Source: Hyphomicrobium sp. (GTDB lineage: Bacteria > Pseudomonadota > Alphaproteobacteria > Rhizobiales > Hyphomicrobiaceae). Taken from it: a DNA stretch of 48,099 bases. Each line of letters opens with the position of its first letter. Positions within the stretch are counted from its first letter, which is position 1. Under the pieces are notes generated by a model, which made no database searches, had not been told where the DNA came from, and worked only from the letters and a program-made list of their open reading frames with translations. The stretch is taken from assembly GCA_002928395.1 (NCBI GenBank), contig PEQZ01000005.1:1-48099 (forward strand), in the 5' to 3' direction. Positions 8,369 through 17,375 of the stretch are shown here, piece after piece. The position numbers were made by a program, and so were the translations under genes.

Positions 8369-9739
8369 ATGACAGCCCGCGTTCTCGTGGTTGACGATAT
8401 CTTGGCGAACGTCAAGCTTCTGGAGGCTCGGCTGGCGGCCGAGTACTTCGAGGTGCTGACTGCCTACAGTGGCAAAGAGGCGCTCGAAATCCTCGCTCGC
8501 GAGCGCGTCGATGTCGTCCTGCTCGATGTCATGATGCCGGGCATGGATGGCTACGAGGCGTGCCGGCGGATCAAGAGCAACCCGAAGACGCACCACGTCC
8601 CCGTGATCATGGTGACGGCCCTGGACCAGCCGTCGGATCGGGTGCAGGGGCTCGAAAACGGCGCCGATGATTTTCTGACAAAGCCCGTCGACGACATCGC
8701 GCTCATAACGCGGGTGAAGAACCTCACCCGTCTCAAGATGCTGAACGACGAGATGCTGATGCGGGCCACGACCGGCCGGCAGATGGGCATGGCTGAAAAT
8801 GCGGCCTTGGAAAAGGCGCTGTCGGGCCGGTCGGGACGCATCCTGGTGGTTGACGATCATCCGCGCTCGGCGACGCGATTGCTCGAGGCTCTCGCCAAGA
8901 CGCACGAAGCGTTCGTCGAGCCCGATCTCCATGCGGCGCTGGTCCGGCTGGCGGAACAGAATTTCGACCTGTTGATCGTCAGTTTAAGCCTGACGAATGC
9001 CGATGGCATGAGGCTCTGCTCACAGGTGCGCTCGCTGGAGCGGACACGGCACTTGCCGATCATCATCCTGGTCGAGCCCGGTGACGATGCGCGCCTGCTG
9101 CGCGGTCTCGACATGGGCGTCAACGACTACCTCATGCGTCCGATCGAACGGCACGAGATGCTGGCGCGGGTGAAAACCCAGATCAAGCGCAAGCGCCACT
9201 CCGACTATTTGCGCAATCGGCTCGAGGAGAGCGTCGAGCTTTCGATCATCGATCCGCTGACCGGGCTGCACAACCGGCGATACATGGAAGGCCACTTGAA
9301 GACGCTGGTTGCGGAGGCGCTCCACTCCGGGCGCGCGCTGTCGATTCTGGTTGCCGACATCGATCACTTCAAGAAGGTCAACGACACCTTCGGCCACGAT
9401 GGTGGAGATTTTGTCCTGAAGGAATTCTCGCAGCGGTTCCAGCGCAATACGCGCGGGATCGATCTGGCCTGCCGGCTCGGTGGGGAGGAATTCCTGATCA
9501 TCATGCCGGACACCGACATTGCCCGGGCCTACCAGGTGGGGGAGCGGTTGAGGGCGTGTGTTGCCGCTGATCCGTTCACAATCAACTCGGAGACGCGCAT
9601 TCGCGTGACTGCGAGTGTGGGCTTGGCGACCATCGAGCGGGCCGATGATACGCCGGAATCCGTGTTCAAGCGGGCGGACAATGCCCTCTATGCCGCAAAG
9701 CGGCGGGGTCGCAATCGGGTTGTGGCCGACGCGGCGTAG
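8369..9739 (+). CDS. pleD: PleD diguanylate cyclase response regulator (REC-REC-GGDEF)
   Basis: A 456-residue protein with two receiver domains and a GGDEF domain. It makes cyclic di-GMP from two GTP and controls polar development. The first receiver has acidic Asp9-Asp10 and phospho-acceptor Asp53 (VVLLDVMMPGMDGYE). The second receiver (about 155-275) has Ser205 in the phospho-acceptor region (LLIVSLSLTNADG), so it looks like an adaptor that cannot be phosphorylated, as known for PleD. The active site GGEEF is at 371-375, and the allosteric I-site RGID is at 362-365, so product inhibition is expected. It forms a divK-pleD unit, the standard alphaproteobacterial pairing. Confidence 0.95.
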   Translation: MTARVLVVDDILANVKLLEARLAAEYFEVLTAYSGKEALEILARERVDVVLLDVMMPGMDGYEACRRIKSNPKTHHVPVIMVTALDQPSDRVQGLENGADDFLTKPVDDIALITRVKNLTRLKMLNDEMLMRATTGRQMGMAENAALEKALSGRSGRILVVDDHPRSATRLLEALAKTHEAFVEPDLHAALVRLAEQNFDLLIVSLSLTNADGMRLCSQVRSLERTRHLPIIILVEPGDDARLLRGLDMGVNDYLMRPIERHEMLARVKTQIKRKRHSDYLRNRLEESVELSIIDPLTGLHNRRYMEGHLKTLVAEALHSGRALSILVADIDHFKKVNDTFGHDGGDFVLKEFSQRFQRNTRGIDLACRLGGEEFLIIMPDTDIARAYQVGERLRACVAADPFTINSETRIRVTASVGLATIERADDTPESVFKRADNALYAAKRRGRNRVVADAA

Positions 9740-9756
9740 GCAATCCGAAAAAAGCC

Positions 9757-9783
9757 AAGCCGCGATCGCTCGATTCGCGGTTT
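9757..9783. terminator. Possible terminator hairpin after pleD
   Basis: AAGCCGCGA (9757-9765) pairs with TCGCGGTTT (9775-9783) with one G-T pair. On the minus strand the stem is followed, after three bases, by a run of six T. On the plus strand the T tract is only three bases. It lies just after the pleD stop. This is a weak call. Confidence 0.35.
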
Positions 9784-10473
9784 CCGGGAACAAAAAAGTC
9801 ATACAACCCAAAATTGCTTCTAGAGCAACCGTAGTCAATTGTCGCAGCAACGTCACATCGGGGTCTTCATCGGGCCGTGATGTTAACGTTGACTAAAAAT
9901 CGAGCTGTGGCTGGACAACAATAGGTCAAGCCCAATCGTTGCTAAATGATGTGTGATCTGCCAAATTGGTACGTCAACAGGAGGGGGCACTATATTCAGT
10001 CATACGGACAGCCGGACCATCCGCACGAGCATGGTCGGCATCGTATGGCAACAGGTTTCCTGCACATCATCGGGTTATCCGCATCTCTCGATGACGAGCG
10101 GGAAAATGTGACCGGTCCAGGCGGCTTAGAGTGGCCTCCTCGATACAGCTGCAGGTGATCGGTCACAACACCAAGTGGTTCGTCAACGCCCTCTTTGACG
10201 GATTGTTTGGTTACAGGCCAGGGCGCGCGACTCGATCGGAAACGTTACCCCGCTGCCGATATGAGTTGCGAGCCCTGGCCAAGTCTTTTCGAGCCCACAT
10301 GGGACGCGCGTGCGCATGCCAAAGAGCTGCAGAGGTTCGCACCGCAAACCCGCATTACAATCAACGTCTTATCCGAAAAACTGAGCGCCTGGCGTGCGCA
10401 TTCACACAGCGACATGAAGGCCTGCCGCCAGGTGCACGTGCGCACGGCCCCAATCGCGGCGTCTGCGAGACGC
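9784..10473. other. 690-bp intergenic region between pleD and rpmG
   Basis: No convincing protein gene is visible between these converging genes; the open frames here have no family resemblance. The first part is relatively AT-rich, with GTTAACGTTGAC near 9883. The second part contains a long imperfect inverted repeat, listed separately. Confidence 0.6.
10216..10280. ncRNA. Candidate structured RNA: long imperfect hairpin
   Basis: GGCCAGGGC (10216-10224) is the exact reverse complement of GCCCTGGCC (10272-10280). Inside, GCGACTC pairs with GAGTTGC (one wobble) and ATCGG with CCGAT. This gives about 21 paired positions around a 16-base loop. The plus strand then reads AAGTCTTTTC, a short pyrimidine tract. 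It matches no RNA family that I recognise. Strand and transcription are unknown. Confidence 0.35.
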
Positions 10474-10641
10474 TTACTTGATCTTGGTCTCTTTGAACTC
10501 GACGTGCTTGCGGACGACCGGATCGTACTTCTTGAACACGATCTTCTCGGTCGAGGTGCGCGGGTTCTTCTTGGTGACGTAGAAGAAGCCGGTCCCGGCG
10601 GTCGACAAAAGCTTGATCTTCTGGGTGGCTGGCTTGGCCAT
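10474..10641 (-). CDS. rpmG: 50S ribosomal protein L33
   Basis: A 55-residue ribosomal protein L33 of the large subunit. The product starts [20 protein letters not shown], continues YVTKKNPRT and [20 protein letters not shown], and ends KETKIK. This matches the family's full length. It has no cysteines, so it is the zinc-free (C-) type. It is the last gene of the DUF983-NUDIX-rpmG set on the minus strand. Confidence 0.97.
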   Translation of the reverse strand: MAKPATQKIKLLSTAGTGFFYVTKKNPRTSTEKIVFKKYDPVVRKHVEFKETKIK

Positions 10642-10801
10642 GGATTTTAGTCTCGCTCAATGGCCCGCGGGATCACATGGCAAATTCACCATAATTACCG
10701 GCAGGATGAAATGGGAAGCCGCACCATACTGTCGCGCGCTTCCGTGTCAAGGCGCGACTGCCGTCGGCGGCCGCTGACTGGGCCGAGGCGCTGACCGGGT
10801 C

Positions 10802-11551
10802 TCACGCCGTAATCAGCTCGCGGTGGAAGGAGCCGTTGCGGAAGAAGTAGAATGGCACAGGCTGGGCCACCGGCGGCTCGCGGGTCGTCAGCCGGTCGGA
10901 TAGGTCTTCGAGGACAGCGCGCGTGATCGAGGGCAGGTCGAGCGAACGGGCCTCGTCGAGCGAGAACCAGTCGAGGCTTTTGAGTTCGTTGTCGGGAGGA
11001 TCCACGCGCAGGGCGATCTCGGTCGCGGGTGTGGTGAAAAAGCGCGTGTCGTATCGGCGTTTCCGGCCGGGTGGCGTGATCGCTCGAGCGAAGAGCCGTA
11101 ACGTTCCGATCCTGGGCCGCATGCCGTGATCGAGGAACCGTTGCCAGGATGGCGATGTGCGCTCGGCCGCAGCTGGCATCGACGCACGCTCGATCGGCGA
11201 TCCGATCAAAAGGCCCGCTTCCTCGAAGGTCTCGCGCACGGCCGCCAGCGCCAGAGCGCGCGCCCGGTCACGGCTCGGCGTGCCCTTCATATCGACCAGC
11301 AGCTTCCGCTCTTCCGCGGCATCCAGAACGTCCAGGCACGGTGCGAGGCGGTCTGAACGGTCGACACGGCCGCCGGGGAAGACATACTTGTTCGGCATGA
11401 ACACCAGATCTGGCCGGCGGCGGCCCATCAGGATTCGCGCTTCGCCCGTCGAGTGGTCCAGGATGACCAAGGTTGCCGCGTCGCGTGGCCGGAGTGCGCG
11501 AGGCTTCGTCTCCGTCGTGCCGGCGTCGGATTGTTTGTCGGACGCGTTCAC
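10802..11551 (-). CDS. NUDIX hydrolase
   Basis: A 249-residue NUDIX-family pyrophosphohydrolase. The box is split: PNKYVFPGG (about 53-61) supplies the first glycines. The helix AAVRETFEEAGLLIG (103-117) with R-E-x-x-E-E-x-G comes only after roughly 30 extra residues, as in the RP2/NUDT19-like branch. The substrate is unknown. The start is a GTG at 11551 with GGGAG seven bases upstream; there is no good ATG. It lies 36 bp after the DUF983 stop, so it is in an operon with it. rpmG follows 160 bp downstream. Confidence 0.9.
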   Translation of the reverse strand: MNASDKQSDAGTTETKPRALRPRDAATLVILDHSTGEARILMGRRRPDLVFMPNKYVFPGGRVDRSDRLAPCLDVLDAAEERKLLVDMKGTPSRDRARALALAAVRETFEEAGLLIGSPIERASMPAAAERTSPSWQRFLDHGMRPRIGTLRLFARAITPPGRKRRYDTRFFTTPATEIALRVDPPDNELKSLDWFSLDEARSLDLPSITRAVLEDLSDRLTTREPPVAQPVPFYFFRNGSFHRELITA

Positions 11552-11587
11552 GTCGGGGCTCCCGTAGAAACTTCGGCTATCGGCAGG

Positions 11588-12037
11588 TCAACGGTGCGCA
11601 GGGTCGATGTCGATCGCCGCCGGGTCCGCCGAATCGGGTCCGCCGAAACCGTGCATCCGCAGCGCCCACTGCAGGCCGATCATCGCGCCCTTGACCCGCG
11701 GCAACAGAGCAAGGCTCAGCCCCAGGATGAGTGGTGTCCATAAGAGGGCATGGACCCACAACTCGGGCGCGTAGGCCTTCTCAACGTACATCACTCCCGC
11801 AACGACGATGTGGCCGACGATGAACATGGTGAAATAGGCGGGCGCGTCGTCGGCGCGCTGGTGGTGTAGGTCTTCCGAGCATGACGGGCAGTTGTCCGCC
11901 ACTTTCAAATAGCTCGTGAACAGATGGCCGTCCCCGCAGGCCGGGCAGCGCAACGCCAAGCCACGCAACATTGCCTGCTGGGTCGGGCGGGGCGACAATG
12001 ACGGGGTATCCGCGGATGTGATGATCTCGATGGGCAT
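11588..12037 (-). CDS. DUF983 family membrane protein
   Basis: A 149-residue DUF983 protein. Two cysteine pairs, C31-x2-C34 (CPACGDGHLF) and C50-x2-C53 (CPSC), look like a zinc ribbon in front of two membrane segments (about 68-88 and 96-114, LLWTPLILGLSLALLPRVKG). Function is unknown. The ATG at 12037 gives the usual family length; the frame is open to 12262, but the upstream codons look non-coding. In related genomes this gene sits between rnr/topA and a NUDIX gene. Here rnr is absent and an unrelated divergent gene follows, a local break in that order. Confidence 0.88.
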   Translation of the reverse strand: MPIEIITSADTPSLSPRPTQQAMLRGLALRCPACGDGHLFTSYLKVADNCPSCSEDLHHQRADDAPAYFTMFIVGHIVVAGVMYVEKAYAPELWVHALLWTPLILGLSLALLPRVKGAMIGLQWALRMHGFGGPDSADPAAIDIDPAHR

Positions 12038-12468
12038 GGACTTGAGTAGCAGAGGTTGGGGGCACTGGGTATGGCGCAAAATGTCGTGGGTGGTACTCAC
12101 TCGCGCAGACCACGTTCGTCCGTGCGGAGCGATGCTCACGGCTGTCCGGTTCAACTCTGAGGCATGATGCGAACGAGCAGAAAGGAAAGAAATCGCCGCT
12201 CCCCTCGCGGCGGAGCCGCGCTGCGTACGGACGGGAGCGCCGGGACAATTCCGCAGCGACATTCAAGGTGTTCGAGCAATCACTGCGACGGCTGCAAACG
12301 AAGCCGGACAGCTACGAAGGAAGGGGGCGATGTGTCTCAGGGGCATCATCGTCCGCGTGTTCAGCGGTCGATGCCGCCGACGATCTGACAACTTAAGATT
12401 TGGGTAAGCATGCCGACCGTACGCTCAAGGCTCCAGGACATCCAATTTTTCAAAACTGCGAGCTGGCC
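12038..12468. other. 430-bp divergent intergenic region
   Basis: This region separates the DUF983 gene (minus) from the hypothetical gene at 12469 (plus). I see no credible gene. TTAAGATTTGGGTAAG near 12393 resembles the TTAA-N7-TTAA layout of CtrA sites but has one mismatch, so it is not called as a site. Confidence 0.5.
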
Positions 12469-13461
12469 ATGAGTCACGACCGGACATTTCCGTTTGCTGC
12501 GATCATGTCGCGCGGCCGCATCGACGACCAGGACGTGATCCGCCTCAAACGATTGTTCGGGCCGGAAGGCGCCGTCGCCGCCAGCGAGGCCGAGGCGCTG
12601 TGTGCGCTGAACGAGACGTGCGGTGGCCAAGGCCCGGCGTGGTCGCCGTTCTTCGTCGACGCCGTCACCGAATACATCGTCCATCACGCCGCACCAGAAG
12701 GCTATCTGACGGCGTCGAACGCAGAGTGGCTGAGAGACCGAATCTGCACCGAAGGACACATCGCGACCAAGACCGGAATCGCTTTGTTGCTCAATGTCCT
12801 TGGTACGGCGCGTTGGGCGCCTGCCAGTTTATCGCAACTCGCGCTCGTCCAGGTTCAGGCCGCGGTTACCAGTGGCACGGGCCCGTTGCGCGCCGAATGC
12901 CCCGCCGATGCCGGCACGATCACGGACGGTGAGGTGGATCTCGTGCGCCGCGTGCTCTACGCATTCGGCAGCGGCGGACACGTCGCGCTGGCCCGCGCGG
13001 AGGCCGAAGTGCTGTTGGATATTCACGACGCGATCACGGTGCCCAATGCCGCGTGGACCGAGCTCATTGTGAAAGTGGTGGCCCATCTCGCGATGACCGC
13101 CTCCGGCCATGCGATCCCGACCCGCGAACACGCCTTCGCGCCGTCGACCGCGATCGACTTTGCCGGCCACCTGCCGCCAGCCGTGCTGCTTACAAAATTG
13201 ACGATGCGATGTTCGGGCGTTATCGCAGCCTATCGGGCAGAAGCGGTGGAAGAGCAGGCGCTGTCGCGCCTCGAACGGCAGCGGATCGCGATCATCACCC
13301 ACGAGCCGATACTCGAGGTGGACGCCCCGTGGCTCGCCGCCCGGTTGGCCCGGGGGCAGCCCGACCGGCTCGGTGAGGCGGCGCTGTTGGCCCACATCAC
13401 GGCGCTCGGCCAAAGGGTGCATCCGGGTCTGGAAGCGGAGCTGCCGCGGCTGCGGGCTTGA
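12469..13461 (+). CDS. Uncharacterised protein with two internal repeats
   Basis: A 330-residue protein, not recognised as a characterised family, with no signal peptide or membrane segment. It contains an internal duplication. GRIDDQDVIRLKRLF at about 15-29, with following SEAEALCALN and FFVDAVTEYI, resembles GTITDGEVDLVRRVLYAF at about 144-161, with following AEAEVLLDIHDAI and LIVKVVAHLAM. Each copy is a helical block with an acidic turn, somewhat like EF-hand or TerB-type helical repeats, but the calcium-loop pattern is not convincing. The ATG at 12469 is preferred to a TTG at 12400 because the repeat starts soon after. It stands alone, before the TAXI gene. Confidence 0.75.
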   Translation: MSHDRTFPFAAIMSRGRIDDQDVIRLKRLFGPEGAVAASEAEALCALNETCGGQGPAWSPFFVDAVTEYIVHHAAPEGYLTASNAEWLRDRICTEGHIATKTGIALLLNVLGTARWAPASLSQLALVQVQAAVTSGTGPLRAECPADAGTITDGEVDLVRRVLYAFGSGGHVALARAEAEVLLDIHDAITVPNAAWTELIVKVVAHLAMTASGHAIPTREHAFAPSTAIDFAGHLPPAVLLTKLTMRCSGVIAAYRAEAVEEQALSRLERQRIAIITHEPILEVDAPWLAARLARGQPDRLGEAALLAHITALGQRVHPGLEAELPRLRA

Positions 13462-13732
13462 TCGGTTTCTGACAACTTGGCACGCGTCCGCAGGCTGACC
13501 AACGAGTGGGCCAGCGACCAAGGCGGCGTTGGGATCGCGCGTGTGCACGTCGCGGACCGCGCATTCTGTTGTTCCAACAAAGATCTGCACCTCCGTGGTT
13601 TTGCACCATTTTTCCTCTACTCCGTAGCGACAATCGTCGGCAGACGGCATAAGGCTGCCGATCGGGCCGGTTGCCTGGGCCTTCGAACCGGCGTTCCCGG
13701 GGCCGTTGGCTGATCGCACGAGGATGAAGACC

Positions 13733-15040
13733 ATGGAACGCGACGGAATGAATTCACGGGTGCGGGAACTGGCAATGATTGCCGGGCCAGCCTTGCTCGT
13801 GTGCCTGGGCGCGGTTTGGCTGGCCTTTCAGTTCGTGGAGCCGGCTCCGCCCAAGGTGGTCAAGATGACGACCGGCAGTGAAACGGGCGGCTACTTCAAG
13901 TTCGGCCAGCGTTACGCCGAACTGATGAAGGCACAGGGCATCACGCTCGAGATCGCGACGTCGGCGGGATCGATCGAGAACATCAAGCGGCTCAACGATT
14001 CGGCATCGGGCTTCAAGCTCGGACTGGTGCAGGGCGGGATCTCGAACAGCGAGCTGTCGCCCGACCTCGTCTCCATCGGCCGGGTGTTCCTCGAACCGCT
14101 GTGGGTATTCCATCGGGCAGCGGACAGGGTCGAGCGTTTGTCGGACCTCAAGGGCCGGCGGCTGGCCGTCGGCGCCGAGGGCAGCGGCACCCGGCAACTC
14201 GCCGAGACGCTGTTGAAGTCCAATCAGGTCACAATCGAGAACACCAGGCTGGCGCCGCTTGCGGGCCAGAACGCCGTCGACGCGCTGCTCGAGAGCGAGG
14301 TCGATGCGATCTTCCTGGCCTTCGCACCCGAAGCACCCTTGATCCAGCAACTGCTGCGGGACGACAGGCTGCGACTGATGAACTTCGTGCAGTCCGAGGC
14401 CTACACGCGGCTGTTCCCCTATCTGACCCGGGTCGTGCTGCCGCAGGGCGTTGTCGATCTCGAAAAGAACATCCCGCCGCAGGACGTCTCGTTGGTGGCA
14501 GCACAAGCGGCGCTCGTGGCCCGGAAAGACCTGCATCCCGCGCTCGCCGAGCTGTTGGTCGATGCGGCGACGGCGGTGCATTCCAAAGGCAGCGTGTTCC
14601 AGCGGTTGAAAGACTACCCCAAGGGCATCGATCCCGAGTACCCGATGTCGGAGGACGCCGAACGCATCTACAAGAGTGGCCAGCCGTTCTTTCGGCGCTT
14701 CCTGCCGTTCTGGCTCGCCAACTTCGTCGAGCGCATGATCGTGCTGGTGGTGCCGCTGGCGACGATCTTCATCCCGGTATTCAAGCTGGTGCCGTGGCTC
14801 TATCAATGGCGCATCAACCAGCGGCTGCTCTACTGGTACGGGCAACTCAAGGCGCTGGAGAAGCGCACCGGTGCAGGCCGGTCGGCGCAGATCATGGCCG
14901 AGCATCACCACGAGATCGACCGGATCGAAGAGGCCGTCAGCCAAATTCCGGTGCCGCTCAGGTACTCCGACAAGCTCTATGAATTGCGCGGCGCCATCGA
15001 TCTCGTTCGCAGCCGACTGACGAGCCAATTGGCTGCTTGA
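13733..15040 (+). CDS. TAXI family TRAP-type solute-binding protein, membrane anchored
   Basis: A 435-residue protein with a TAXI solute-binding domain at about 40-310 (MTTGSETGGYFKFGQRYAEL, ATSAGSIENIKRLNDSASGF, AVGAEGSGTRQLAETLL). TAXI proteins normally deliver a solute to a TRAP permease. Here a membrane segment lies at both ends: residues about 13-35, and a long one after PFWLANFVERMIVLVVPLA. A charged cytoplasmic tail follows (QLKALEKRTGAGR to the end). No TRAP permease gene is in the window, so it is an orphan of unknown ligand. The ATG at 13733 has AGGA about nine bases upstream; ATGs at 13724 and 13748 are alternatives. Confidence 0.85.
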   Translation: MERDGMNSRVRELAMIAGPALLVCLGAVWLAFQFVEPAPPKVVKMTTGSETGGYFKFGQRYAELMKAQGITLEIATSAGSIENIKRLNDSASGFKLGLVQGGISNSELSPDLVSIGRVFLEPLWVFHRAADRVERLSDLKGRRLAVGAEGSGTRQLAETLLKSNQVTIENTRLAPLAGQNAVDALLESEVDAIFLAFAPEAPLIQQLLRDDRLRLMNFVQSEAYTRLFPYLTRVVLPQGVVDLEKNIPPQDVSLVAAQAALVARKDLHPALAELLVDAATAVHSKGSVFQRLKDYPKGIDPEYPMSEDAERIYKSGQPFFRRFLPFWLANFVERMIVLVVPLATIFIPVFKLVPWLYQWRINQRLLYWYGQLKALEKRTGAGRSAQIMAEHHHEIDRIEEAVSQIPVPLRYSDKLYELRGAIDLVRSRLTSQLAA

Positions 15041-15204
15041 GGCGGGTTGCCAGAACCCGAGGTTTGAACGGGACGAAGCGCAGGCCAGCTGCGTCGTGCG
15101 CCTTTGGTCGTGTAATAGCAGAGTTGTCGCCGCCGCAGCCCCCGTCTAGAACACGCGATGGGCTGAATTCGCCCAACCCCTCCGACACGGGACCCCAGCA
15201 CGCG

Positions 15205-17232
15205 ATGTTCAAGAAGATCCTGATTGCGAACCGCGGTGAGATTGCCTGCCGCGTGATGAAGACCGCCCGCAAGATGGGCATCAAGACGGTGGCCGTCTAT
15301 TCCGACGCCGACCGCGACGCCATGCACGTGGAGATGGCCGACGAGGCCATCCACCTTGGCCCCCCGCCCGCCGCGCAGTCCTATCTCATCATCGAGAAGA
15401 TCGTCGATGCGTGCTTGAAATCCGGAGCGGAAGCGGTGCATCCCGGCTACGGCTTCCTGTCGGAGCGCGAGGCGTTTCCGATTGCGCTGGAAAAGGCAGG
15501 GATCGTGTTCATCGGGCCGAACCCCAAGGCCATCGCCGCCATGGGCGACAAGATCGAATCGAAAAAGGCCGCGGCACTCGCAAATGTATCGACCGTGCCG
15601 GGCTATTTGGGCGAGATCGCTGACGCCAAGCATGCTGTGAAAATCGCCGACGAAATCGGCTATCCGGTTATGATCAAGGCCTCGGCCGGCGGCGGTGGCA
15701 AGGGCATGCGCATCGCGTGGAGCAAGGACGAGGTCGCCGAAGGTTTTTCATCGTCGCGCAACGAGGCCAAGGCGTCGTTCGGAGACGACCGCATGTTCAT
15801 CGAGAAGTTCATCGTCAATCCGCGCCACATCGAGATCCAGCTGATCGGCGACAAGCATGGCAACATCGTCTATTTGGGCGAGCGCGAGTGCTCGATCCAG
15901 CGCCGCAACCAGAAGGTGATCGAGGAAGCGCCGTCGCCCCTGCTCGACGAGAAGACCCGAAAGGCCATGGGCGAGCAAGCAGTCGCATTGGCCCGTGCCG
16001 TCGGCTACGACAGCGCCGGCACCGTCGAGTTCGTGGCCGGGCAGGATCGTAATTTCTTTTTCCTCGAGATGAACACGCGGCTGCAGGTCGAACATCCGGT
16101 GACCGAGATGATAACCGGTGTCGACCTTGTCGAGCAGATGATCAGGGTGGCGGCAGGAGAGAAGCTGCCGTGGAAGCAGTCCGACATCAAATTGAGCGGT
16201 TGGGCGGTGGAAAGCCGCATCTATGCCGAGGACCCCTATCGCAACTTCCTTCCGTCGATCGGGCGGCTTGTGAAGTATCGCCCGCCGGTCGAGGGCTCGG
16301 CCGATGGCTTCACGGTGCGTAACGACACGGGCGTGACGGAGGGCGGTGAGATCTCGATGTATTACGACCCGATGATCGCCAAGCTGGTGACCCACGCACC
16401 AACGCGGGAAGCGGCAATCGATCTGCAAGCCGAGGCGCTGGATGCGTTCTACATCGACGGTATTCAGCACAACATCCCGTTCCTGAGCGCGCTGATGCAG
16501 CATCCGCGGTGGCGCTCCGGCAAGATTTCAACGGGCTTCATCAAAGAGGAGTTCCCGGACGGATTCTCTCCGAGGGTGCCTGCCGGGGACGAACTCAAGG
16601 TGCTGGCGGCTGTGGCCGCCACGGTCGATCACATGAACAACGCGCGCCGCCGCGAAATCACGCATCAGATGGACGGCAAGGCAGTGCGCTTCGCCAGCCG
16701 CCGCGTCGTCGAACTGGGCAAGGTGCGCCAGCGCGTTCATGTCGAGGGCGTGGGCGTTGGCCCCGAGGCGCCGGTCAAAGTGACGCTGTTGGATGATGCC
16801 GGCCAGCCAGGGGACGTGCTCGAGCTGGTCTCGAAGTGGTGGCCGGGCGATCCGGTGTGGTCGGGGCTGGTACGTGATCTCAACGTGTCGGTGCAGGTGC
16901 GGCAGATCCTCAACGGCTACAACCTCGCCTATCGCGGCATCGCGACGGCAGCACGCGTCTATACCGAGCGCGAGGCGGCGTTGGCTTCGCTGATGCCGGA
17001 GAAGGTCGCGGCCGACATGTCGAAATACCTTCTCTGCCCGATGCCGGGGCTGATCAAGTCGGTGGCTGTGACGGAAGGTCAGGACGTTAAAGCTGGCGAT
17101 ACGCTGGCGATCGTCGAAGCCATGAAGATGGAGAACATCCTCAAGGCTGAGCGCGACGGCAAGGTGAAGAAGGTGAACGCGGCGGCCGGCGACAGCTTGG
17201 CGGTGGACGCGGTGATCCTCGAATTTGCTTGA
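15205..17232 (+). CDS. pccA: Propionyl-CoA carboxylase, biotin-containing alpha subunit
   Basis: A 675-residue biotin carboxylase plus biotin carrier protein. It carboxylates biotin with ATP and bicarbonate and, with PccB, makes methylmalonyl-CoA from propionyl-CoA. The start FKKILIANRGEIACRV, the ATP-grasp loop ASAGGGGKGMRIA, ECSIQRRNQKVIEEAPSP and EMNTRLQVEHPVTE are standard. The biotinylated lysine is about residue 641 in VEAMKMENIL. The middle part (VRQILNGYNLAYRG) fits the PCC BT domain rather than acetyl-CoA carboxylase. The matching beta subunit gene is at 32380, about 15 kb away. A related acyl-CoA substrate is possible, but propionyl-CoA is most likely. Confidence 0.93.
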   Translation: MFKKILIANRGEIACRVMKTARKMGIKTVAVYSDADRDAMHVEMADEAIHLGPPPAAQSYLIIEKIVDACLKSGAEAVHPGYGFLSEREAFPIALEKAGIVFIGPNPKAIAAMGDKIESKKAAALANVSTVPGYLGEIADAKHAVKIADEIGYPVMIKASAGGGGKGMRIAWSKDEVAEGFSSSRNEAKASFGDDRMFIEKFIVNPRHIEIQLIGDKHGNIVYLGERECSIQRRNQKVIEEAPSPLLDEKTRKAMGEQAVALARAVGYDSAGTVEFVAGQDRNFFFLEMNTRLQVEHPVTEMITGVDLVEQMIRVAAGEKLPWKQSDIKLSGWAVESRIYAEDPYRNFLPSIGRLVKYRPPVEGSADGFTVRNDTGVTEGGEISMYYDPMIAKLVTHAPTREAAIDLQAEALDAFYIDGIQHNIPFLSALMQHPRWRSGKISTGFIKEEFPDGFSPRVPAGDELKVLAAVAATVDHMNNARRREITHQMDGKAVRFASRRVVELGKVRQRVHVEGVGVGPEAPVKVTLLDDAGQPGDVLELVSKWWPGDPVWSGLVRDLNVSVQVRQILNGYNLAYRGIATAARVYTEREAALASLMPEKVAADMSKYLLCPMPGLIKSVAVTEGQDVKAGDTLAIVEAMKMENILKAERDGKVKKVNAAAGDSLAVDAVILEFA

Positions 17233-17375
17233 TATTGTGCGGCCTGGGGACTTAACCGGGCATCAACCACGATCGACGAATTGGGATGGGACGCCGCGGA
17301 CTCTGGTGTCCGCGGCAAGCGTTTTTGAACCGTGTTGCGGGCAGTTTGGACCCCTGCGATGGAGAGGTTCAAGCG

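Noticed and set aside
9946-10158. 70-residue frame in the pleD-rpmG gap
   Set aside because: No Shine-Dalgarno precedes its ATG and the composition is not protein-like. A purine run at about 9980 lies inside it rather than before it.
12393-12410. CtrA box before the gene at 12469
   Set aside because: TTAAGATTTGGGTAAG has one mismatch in the second half-site and no second supporting site, so it was not called.
13754-15028. 424-residue minus-strand frame over the TAXI gene
   Set aside because: It is exactly antisense to the TAXI coding frame, which has conserved motifs, a signal-anchor and a ribosome site.
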